A DNA stretch of 38,799 bases from an uncultured Bacteroidota bacterium (GTDB lineage Bacteria > Bacteroidota > Bacteroidia > B-17B0 > Aurantibacillaceae). How positions within the stretch are numbered: position 1 is the first letter of the stretch; every line of letters starts with the position of its first letter. The notes under the pieces were generated by a model. The model had not been told where the DNA came from. It did no database searches and worked only from the letters and a program-made list of their open reading frames with translations. This document shows, piece after piece, positions 33,019-38,799 of this stretch. The position numbers and the translations under genes were made by a program. The DNA is taken from positions 1 through 38,799 of the forward strand of contig CALMMX010000031.1 of NCBI GenBank assembly GCA_937868545.1, in the 5' to 3' direction.

Positions 33019-34923
33019 TTAATCTTCAGCAACTACTATAATAAAATCTTCCTCGTTATAAGTAATTGTACTTGATTTTGTAGGGTTAATATTTACTCCA
33101 AAATGTTTATCAGAATCTGCGCTTAATGATGAAATACGGTATCCTATAGCGGTTTCACCTAATTGAGCAGCACTTTCTAATACAGTATAAAAATTAACAG
33201 GTTGGCCCGTTTTTACATAATGGCTAACTGGTTTTAAATAAATTTCAGAACCTTCAGCTTCGAATAAAATGTCGTATACTTTTTTCAAGTCTTTATTTTC
33301 ACTTAATTGACTTAGCATAAGTGATATTAAATTATCGCTTACAATAAAATCGTCGGCCTTAGCAACTACGCCTAAATCACGGTTACGAATGTCAAGCATT
33401 TCAGATACAATACTATAATCTTTGTTTGCCAACTCACTTAAGTTACGAAGGTGTAACAAACATATTAATGTTTTAGCATCACTTTCTTGTACATCAATAT
33501 CTTTATAGCTTAATAAAATTATGTGATCAAACGTTTCGGTTTTTAAACTAACTAATGTGGCTTTGTCATTAATATCACCTGTTAAAAAACTAATTTTTTG
33601 CTTTTCTAAAGACGCACTTAATTCTTTTACTTCGTCAGCTATAGTATCACCTTCAGCTAAAATTGTAACACTAGATCCGGTAGCAACATAATTATCTAAT
33701 TCCTCAATAATACGAGAACCTCTTTCGTTCCAACCAAGTATAAGAGTTTTTTCAACGGTTGCATAAGTTTGCGAAACACGATTAAATAAGGCTTCTTTAA
33801 TATCAAATGTTTTTTTCCCACTTAATTTAATTGTATCATCGTCTTCAGAAATAGCAATAACACGATCACCAACGTTAAAAACAGTATCCATACTTGGATT
33901 AATTAAGGCTTCTTCCCCTTTAGTTAAAATACCTAAAACAGCAGAGTTTTCATACGAGAAAACAACATCTTTATAAGTTCTTCCTGTTAGTTTTGGTTCT
34001 GATTGAAAATAAATTTCATCACCTTCAAACTGTAAAATTTCGCTATAAACAACACTTAACCCAGACTGACGACAAGTTTGCGCAGTAATACGAGAAATTA
34101 AATCAGATGATAAAACAAAAACCGTTTCGTTGTTACCAACTAAATCTGCAGCCTCCATATTTTTTGGGTCTTTTATTTCGGCAACAATATTAAACTCTTC
34201 TTTTTTACGATTTTTACCGTTAGTTAATGCTAATACGGATTTAATTACATAAGTATCTGCATTTGCTTCATCGTTAGCTAATACAATAATAGAGCGTGCG
34301 CCATTAGGATTAACAACTGCAATAGCAGAAGACTCTAAAGGATTTCCACTTCTTACAATTATTTTAGTGTTTTTAAAATTATCAATCTTAGATCTAATCT
34401 CATCTTCCATTTCGCCTTTATCTCTATCGGCTAAAATAACAATGCTTGGTTTTTTTTGATTAGAGTTTGCTTCAATTATTTCTAATATAATAGAAAACAC
34501 CTTTTCTGACCAACCTAAAATTAATGTATGGTTGCTTTCTAATACGCGAGAACGACCTTTTTTTAATTCATCTAACTTTTCGTCGATACCAGAAGAAATA
34601 GTACCAATTAAAATTGATATTAAAAATATACCACCTAGTGTAGCTATAAATCTAACTGAACGAAAAGCCCAGCCTTCATCGCCACCCATAGTTCCAGAAT
34701 CTAAAGTTGCCATTAAACTTTGCCACGCACCTTCTATAAATCCTAAATTTTCGGCATCTGCTTCTGGTGAACTTTTAATTCCAAATATTAGGATTACAAC
34801 GCCTAATACTAATACCATAAATAAAGAAATTAGTGCTAGCCACTTAATAACACCCGCTGGACCAGCAGACATTGTATTTTCGAAATAATAGCGAACTTTT
34901 TCGCCAAAGGTTGGTTTTTGCAT
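33019..34923 (-). CDS. CASTOR/POLLUX-like ion channel with RCK domains
   Basis: A 634-residue membrane protein. The first transmembrane helix (about 25-48) and a pore-like re-entrant region (AWQSLMATLDSGTMGGDEGW, 66-85) are followed by a second helix (about 90-110). Two tandem RCK/TrkA-N-like cytoplasmic domains begin at HTLILGWSEKVFSIILEI (132) and at KTLILGWNERGSRIIEEL (about 392). The sequence around the pore and the first RCK domain matches plant CASTOR/POLLUX and their bacterial relatives. RCK domains bind nucleotides or ions and gate the channel. Ion selectivity cannot be given, because the pore lacks a classic TVGYG filter. It is 22 bases downstream of the Spo0M-like gene and probably co-transcribed with it. 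Confidence 0.88.
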   Translation of the reverse strand: MQKPTFGEKVRYYFENTMSAGPAGVIKWLALISLFMVLVLGVVILIFGIKSSPEADAENLGFIEGAWQSLMATLDSGTMGGDEGWAFRSVRFIATLGGIFLISILIGTISSGIDEKLDELKKGRSRVLESNHTLILGWSEKVFSIILEIIEANSNQKKPSIVILADRDKGEMEDEIRSKIDNFKNTKIIVRSGNPLESSAIAVVNPNGARSIIVLANDEANADTYVIKSVLALTNGKNRKKEEFNIVAEIKDPKNMEAADLVGNNETVFVLSSDLISRITAQTCRQSGLSVVYSEILQFEGDEIYFQSEPKLTGRTYKDVVFSYENSAVLGILTKGEEALINPSMDTVFNVGDRVIAISEDDDTIKLSGKKTFDIKEALFNRVSQTYATVEKTLILGWNERGSRIIEELDNYVATGSSVTILAEGDTIADEVKELSASLEKQKISFLTGDINDKATLVSLKTETFDHIILLSYKDIDVQESDAKTLICLLHLRNLSELANKDYSIVSEMLDIRNRDLGVVAKADDFIVSDNLISLMLSQLSENKDLKKVYDILFEAEGSEIYLKPVSHYVKTGQPVNFYTVLESAAQLGETAIGYRISSLSADSDKHFGVNINPTKSSTITYNEEDFIIVVAED

Positions 34924-34945
34924 TTTTTTTGTTTTTATTGATTAC

Positions 34946-35371
34946 TTATAAAATAAAAAGGTCATTAGTTTTAGATGGGTCTAAGCCTGGTACATCTATA
35001 GATACTTTTAGTTCGTGTTTATATGGATGTCCAGTATTCATTGCACTTGTAGAAACGGGCAATTCAAAATCAAATTCCATTGTTGTACCTGGTTTTAATA
35101 ATTCATCATTTTTTTGAATTTGAATTTTATTAACCGTGTTTTTAATTTCTTTATCTACCATTTTGTTTAATGTATCACTCCATTCTCTTCGAGTTAAAAC
35201 TTCAACATGTTCAATTAAGAAAAACTTTACTGGAGTTTCTTTTGTGCCAGCAGTTGCAACTACACGACCTTTAATTGATTCGCCTCTCTTAATTTGGTTA
35301 CTTTGTAAAGTAAAATCTACTTTAGGTTGACCTATACCAACCGCTGCTTTAATTTTGTCGAATAATCCCAT
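34946..35371 (-). CDS. Spo0M/arrestin-like protein
   Basis: A 141-residue protein that looks like the N-terminal arrestin-fold half of the Spo0M family. MGLFDKIKAAVGIGQPKVDF at the start and the beta-sandwich strands (GESIKGRVVATAG, TTMEFDFELPV, HELKVSIDVPGLD) fit that family. The protein is about half the length of Bacillus Spo0M, so it would be one arrestin lobe, as is common in Bacteroidota relatives (from memory). It has no signal peptide and should be cytoplasmic. Its job is unknown. The close pairing with a channel gene suggests that it regulates or localises the channel (inference). Confidence 0.75.
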   Translation of the reverse strand: MGLFDKIKAAVGIGQPKVDFTLQSNQIKRGESIKGRVVATAGTKETPVKFFLIEHVEVLTRREWSDTLNKMVDKEIKNTVNKIQIQKNDELLKPGTTMEFDFELPVSTSAMNTGHPYKHELKVSIDVPGLDPSKTNDLFIL

Positions 35372-35415
35372 CTCTTTTTTTTAATAAAATTGTTAAATTA
35401 ATTATGTTATTTAAC

Positions 35416-35423
35416 CAAAAATA
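35416..35423 (-). promoter_or_regulatory. -7 box (TATTTTTG) for the arrestin-channel operon
   Basis: TATTTTTG on the minus strand fits TAnnTTTG and lies 44 bases before the Spo0M-like ATG. The -33 region has a T run but no exact TTTG. It is the best candidate in this short intergenic region. Confidence 0.4.
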
Positions 35424-35524
35424 GCTTTTTTATGGTAATTTAAAAACGGAAATGACTAAACGCTTGAATAAATTTATTAAATGTTGGGTTTTTGAGGAAA
35501 TTCGTTTTAGTTTTTTTAAACCCA

Positions 35525-37816
35525 TTAAATTTTTACTCCAATAATCAACACATCATCTACTTGTTCTAAGTTACCTTTCCAAGAAATGAAAGTTTGTTCT
35601 ATTTCATTTTTTTGACTCATTAAATCTAAATCTACATTATTTAACAATAATTCATTTAGTGATTTATATTTAAACTTTTTTCCTTTTGGCCCACCAAATT
35701 GGTCTGCATAACCATCAGTATATAGAAATAAAGTATCATTCTTTTCTAACTCAATTGTATAAAGTGTAAAATCTAAGTTTTTTTCACCTTTTCCAACAGG
35801 CATTCTGTCCTTTTGCAATTCTATAATTTCATTTTTTTTAATTAAAACAGGAGCGTTATTTGCAGCAGCATATTCAATTGTTCTATTGTTTTGTTCTAAA
35901 CAAATTAAAATTCCATCCATACCATCTTTTTGACCACCCTCACTTATTGTAGAAATTAATCGATTTCTAACATAATTAAAAATTTCATTTGGTTTTTCAA
36001 TGTTTTTCTCTTTGATTGCCTCACTTAAAAAACCCATGTTTAATAAACTCATAAATGCGCCAGGAACACCATGGCCGGTGCTATCACAAACCGCTAAATA
36101 AAATTTATTATTATGTTTTGTTGCCCAATAAAAATCACCACTTACAATATCTTTTGGATTAAAGTAAATAAGATTATTAGATATATTAGAATTTATAAAA
36201 TCGGAGTTGGCTATTAATGCATTTTGTATTCGTTTAGCATAGTGTATAGAGTCTAGGGTTTCTTTTTGATGTTCTTCAACTATTTCTTTTTGTTTTTGTA
36301 GTTCTGATTTTTGTAGTTCAATTAATAGATTTTGTTTCTTAGATATTTTTAATCTGTTATACAAAAATGCTCCAAATAAGCCTATTAACAAAATCCCTCC
36401 ATATAAGGCAAAACGTTGTGTTTTTTCTTGTTTTAATTGGGCATTTGTTACCTTCTTTTCTTCAGCAACTTTTACACTATCAGCAGTAGATTTTTTTTCG
36501 TATTCATATTTTACCATAGTTTGTATACTTGCCTTTTCATTTGCATTATTATACACACTATCCGACATTTGTTTAAATACTACTTGCATTTCAAATGCTT
36601 TTCTAAAATCATTTTGTTTTGAATAAATGTGGCTTAATATTTCACTTGAATTTTTTATTAATAAAGGATAACCTATAGTATTTGCAATTTTAAAACTTTC
36701 TTCTGCATTAGTTTTAGCAGTTTGTAGATCCCCAGTTTCAAATTTTAGGTTAGCAATTTTATTTAAAATATCAACAACTCCATTTTTATTTTCTATTTTT
36801 CTATTAATATTTAAACTTAAATTAAAAAAATTTAGCGCTTCTTTAGTTAGTGAATCTTTGAATTTTATGTTGTTTTTTGTTTTAGATAATATTTCATAAA
36901 GGCTTCCTAAATTACTATAAGTATTACTTATTCCTATATTCTCTTCATACTCAATTTGAGTTATGAGTACTTTTTTATAATTGTTTTCAGCGGTTTTTAA
37001 TAAGACAGCAGCCTCATCGTATAATTTTTCTTTTTCTTTTTCTTCTGCTTCTTGAATTAAAATAGAATTAATGTTATTTAATGAAGTAAGTGAGCCAATA
37101 ATATCGTTACCTTCAATTTGAAGTTTATTGCTTTGATGGTAGTATTCTTTGGCTTTTTTATTGTTACCTTGTTTTTGGTAAAGCTTAGCAATATTATTAA
37201 GACAAGCCGCAACACCTATCTTATCATTTATTTGGTTTCTAATATTTAAACTTTTATGAAAATATTCAAGTGCTAATTGAATATTACCTAAATCGTCATA
37301 TATGTATCCAAGATTATTATACGATCGGCCAATACCAACTTTATCTTTTAATTCTAAATATATTTTTAAACTTTTATTATGATATTCAAGTGCTTTTTGA
37401 ACATTTCCAATGTTTAAATATACTGTTGCAATGTTGTTATAAATTGTGGCTATTCCGTTTAAATTATTAATTTTTTTTTGGAGTTCTAAGCTTTGTAAAT
37501 ATAAATTTAAGGCTTTATCTGATTCATTATGCATGTTAGCTAAATAACCATCATTATTTAATGTTTCGGCTAAATATTTAATAAAAATGGGGTTGGATGT
37601 TTTTTTAAGATTATCTAGAGTTATTACTTTTAGTTTATTATTATAAATTGGCCAAATTTTATCGTCGTATTCAGATTCAATAAGCAAAAAGAGTATTCGG
37701 CATTTAACAGAATCTTGATTTGCTTTTTTTAATTGAATTTTTAAAGAATCAAGGTAAGGTAATTGAGCATAACAATTAAAATATATAAAAATTAAGGCAA
37801 GTACAATTCTCCTCAT
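35525..37816 (-). CDS. TPR and SpoIIE-family phosphatase, membrane bound
   Basis: A 763-residue protein with a signal peptide (1-17, ending CYAQ). A periplasmic TPR array (about 80-410) has canonical units such as ATVYLNIGNVQKALEYHNKSL and GYIYDDLGNIQLALEYFHKSL. One transmembrane helix (about 470-486) and a coiled coil (about 490-520) follow. The C-terminal PP2C-like SpoIIE domain carries the metal-binding acids SGDFYW, CDSTGHGVPGAFMS, YTDGYADQFGG and VDDVLIIGV. It should dephosphorylate a cytoplasmic serine/threonine phosphoprotein in response to a periplasmic signal. The next gene upstream encodes a paralogue with the same C-terminus and is only 4 bases away. No anti-sigma or STAS partner is in the window. 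Confidence 0.93.
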   Translation of the reverse strand: MRRIVLALIFIYFNCYAQLPYLDSLKIQLKKANQDSVKCRILFLLIESEYDDKIWPIYNNKLKVITLDNLKKTSNPIFIKYLAETLNNDGYLANMHNESDKALNLYLQSLELQKKINNLNGIATIYNNIATVYLNIGNVQKALEYHNKSLKIYLELKDKVGIGRSYNNLGYIYDDLGNIQLALEYFHKSLNIRNQINDKIGVAACLNNIAKLYQKQGNNKKAKEYYHQSNKLQIEGNDIIGSLTSLNNINSILIQEAEEKEKEKLYDEAAVLLKTAENNYKKVLITQIEYEENIGISNTYSNLGSLYEILSKTKNNIKFKDSLTKEALNFFNLSLNINRKIENKNGVVDILNKIANLKFETGDLQTAKTNAEESFKIANTIGYPLLIKNSSEILSHIYSKQNDFRKAFEMQVVFKQMSDSVYNNANEKASIQTMVKYEYEKKSTADSVKVAEEKKVTNAQLKQEKTQRFALYGGILLIGLFGAFLYNRLKISKKQNLLIELQKSELQKQKEIVEEHQKETLDSIHYAKRIQNALIANSDFINSNISNNLIYFNPKDIVSGDFYWATKHNNKFYLAVCDSTGHGVPGAFMSLLNMGFLSEAIKEKNIEKPNEIFNYVRNRLISTISEGGQKDGMDGILICLEQNNRTIEYAAANNAPVLIKKNEIIELQKDRMPVGKGEKNLDFTLYTIELEKNDTLFLYTDGYADQFGGPKGKKFKYKSLNELLLNNVDLDLMSQKNEIEQTFISWKGNLEQVDDVLIIGVKI

Positions 37817-37820
37817 AAAC

Positions 37821-38799
37821 TTAAATTTTTACTCCAATAACCAACACATCATCTACTTGTTCTTGTTTTCCTTTCCAAGTTCTAAATGCCTTGTCTAAAC
37901 AATCTTTTTGCTCTTCAATTTGTAGATGTGAATTTGCAATTAAAACATCTTTTAGTTGATTGTATTTAAATTTTTTTCCTTTTGGGCCTCCAAATTGATC
38001 TGCATAGCCATCAGTATAAATAAACACACAATCATCTTTTTGTAATTGTATAGTGTGGTTTGTAAATACATCGGCTAAACCATCAGTATTACTTCCAATA
38101 GCGAGTTTGTCTGATTTTATTTCAAGTAAGTCGTTATTATAAAATGTTTCTTTAGAACTAGTGATGGCATATGTATTTGCGATGTTTTTTCTTACTACTA
38201 ACATTGAATTAAATGCCCCGGAATATTGTAATGTAAGAGTTTTATAATCTAAATTACAAACCGCTAAATCCATACCATCCTTTACCGCACTTGGGTCGTA
38301 AGATTGGCGTAAGGTAGAGTTTACACCTATATCTAAGTATTGTAATATTTCTGATGGAACACTTAATCCCTTATCTTGAACCGCTTGATTTAATAGTTTT
38401 AATCCAATAACACTCATCATAGCACCAGGAACACCGTGGCCAGTGCAATCCACAGCTGCAAATAGAACTGAACCATTAATTTCATCAACCCAATAAAAAT
38501 CACCACTTACAATATCTTTTGGCCTGTAGTAAACCATACTTTTTGGAAGTAATGATTTTACATGGTTATTAGTAGGAATTATTGAAAGCTGAATTCTTAA
38601 GGCATATTTAATACTATCTGTAATTTCTTGTTCTTTATGTTTGAGTGCCGCGGTTCGTTCTTCAACAATTTTTTCGAGCTCAATTTTTGCGTTTTTTAAA
38701 CGTCGGTTATTTATTTTAAAACTTAATACAATTGATAAAAAAATCAGGCAAGCCATACCAACAATTAAAAAGAAGTTAGAATACGATATGGTTAAAATA
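37821..38799 (-). CDS. SpoIIE-family phosphatase, 5' end beyond window
   Basis: The frame stays open to the right edge, so the gene is partial: the visible part lacks the true start. It encodes a transmembrane helix (IVGMACLIFLSIVLSF), a short coiled coil (NAKIELEKIVEERTAAL) and a complete SpoIIE/PP2C phosphatase domain with SGDFYWVDE, DCTGHGVPGAMMS, YTDGYADQFGG and VDDVLVIGV. It is a close paralogue of the next gene (35525-37816); their 3' ends are almost identical at DNA level. The missing N-terminus is probably a sensory or TPR region. The two genes lie 4 bases apart and likely form an operon. Confidence 0.9.
   Translation of the reverse strand, partial: ILTISYSNFFLIVGMACLIFLSIVLSFKINNRRLKNAKIELEKIVEERTAALKHKEQEITDSIKYALRIQLSIIPTNNHVKSLLPKSMVYYRPKDIVSGDFYWVDEINGSVLFAAVDCTGHGVPGAMMSVIGLKLLNQAVQDKGLSVPSEILQYLDIGVNSTLRQSYDPSAVKDGMDLAVCNLDYKTLTLQYSGAFNSMLVVRKNIANTYAITSSKETFYNNDLLEIKSDKLAIGSNTDGLADVFTNHTIQLQKDDCVFIYTDGYADQFGGPKGKKFKYNQLKDVLIANSHLQIEEQKDCLDKAFRTWKGKQEQVDDVLVIGVKI

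Overview
The window is AT-rich bacterial chromosome from a member of the Bacteroidota. Three things point there. Several genes carry the Bacteroidota -7 promoter box TAnnTTTG, Shine-Dalgarno sequences are nearly absent, and many genes encode lipoproteins or secreted proteins of types common in this phylum (TPR-SpoIIE phosphatases, MORN-variant proteins, PAS-rich HisKA_2 kinases with LytTR regulators). I cannot resolve the order or family. No phage, insertion sequence or CRISPR array is visible.

Layout. 1-268: an intact tRNA-Cys behind at least one damaged tandem copy whose anticodon arm is replaced by a palindrome, then a bidirectional terminator. 293-7320 (minus): an operon of DUF58 protein, transglutaminase-like membrane protein, MoxR ATPase and a secreted TPR-like protein. 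7635-10654 (plus): a MacAB-like ABC export operon whose lipoprotein adaptor gene has an in-frame TGA. 10686-13380 (plus): a Crp/Fnr-type regulator, then a YiaA-like protein and a CREST/ceramidase-like protein behind an FNR-type palindrome about 41 bases before the predicted transcription start, then a TerC-family protein. 13643-16382: a lipoprotein esterase (plus) facing a phospholipase D-family lipoprotein (minus), with repeat-like elements in the gaps. 16763-18478 (minus): a secreted protein of unknown function.

18479-20092 is a gene-poor 1.6 kb stretch with debris of at least two decayed genes. It adjoins the minus-strand operon mnmG - SRPBCC protein - methyltransferase (23325-20093). Three excellent ParB-binding parS palindromes and one degenerate copy lie between 19571 and 21431. 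One sits inside the methyltransferase gene, and two overlap the stop codons of mnmG and the methyltransferase gene. With mnmG next to them, this suggests an origin-proximal, centromere-like region, although no dnaA, parA, parB or clear DnaA box is present.

23431-29358 (minus) looks like a signalling operon: secreted MORN-variant protein, five-PAS histidine kinase, LytTR response regulator and a small secreted protein. nadA lies upstream. Next come nfuA-like (minus) and clpP (plus), divergently transcribed, then a 2H phosphoesterase. A CASTOR/POLLUX-like channel is paired with a Spo0M/arrestin-like protein. Two tandem SpoIIE-family phosphatases close the window, the last cut off by its right edge.

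The observations most worth following up are the parS cluster with its decayed duplicate, the palindrome-interrupted tRNA-Cys array, the FNR-type site upstream of yiaA, the recurring promoter box 3-6 nt before start codons (implying leaderless mRNAs), and the channel-arrestin gene pair.
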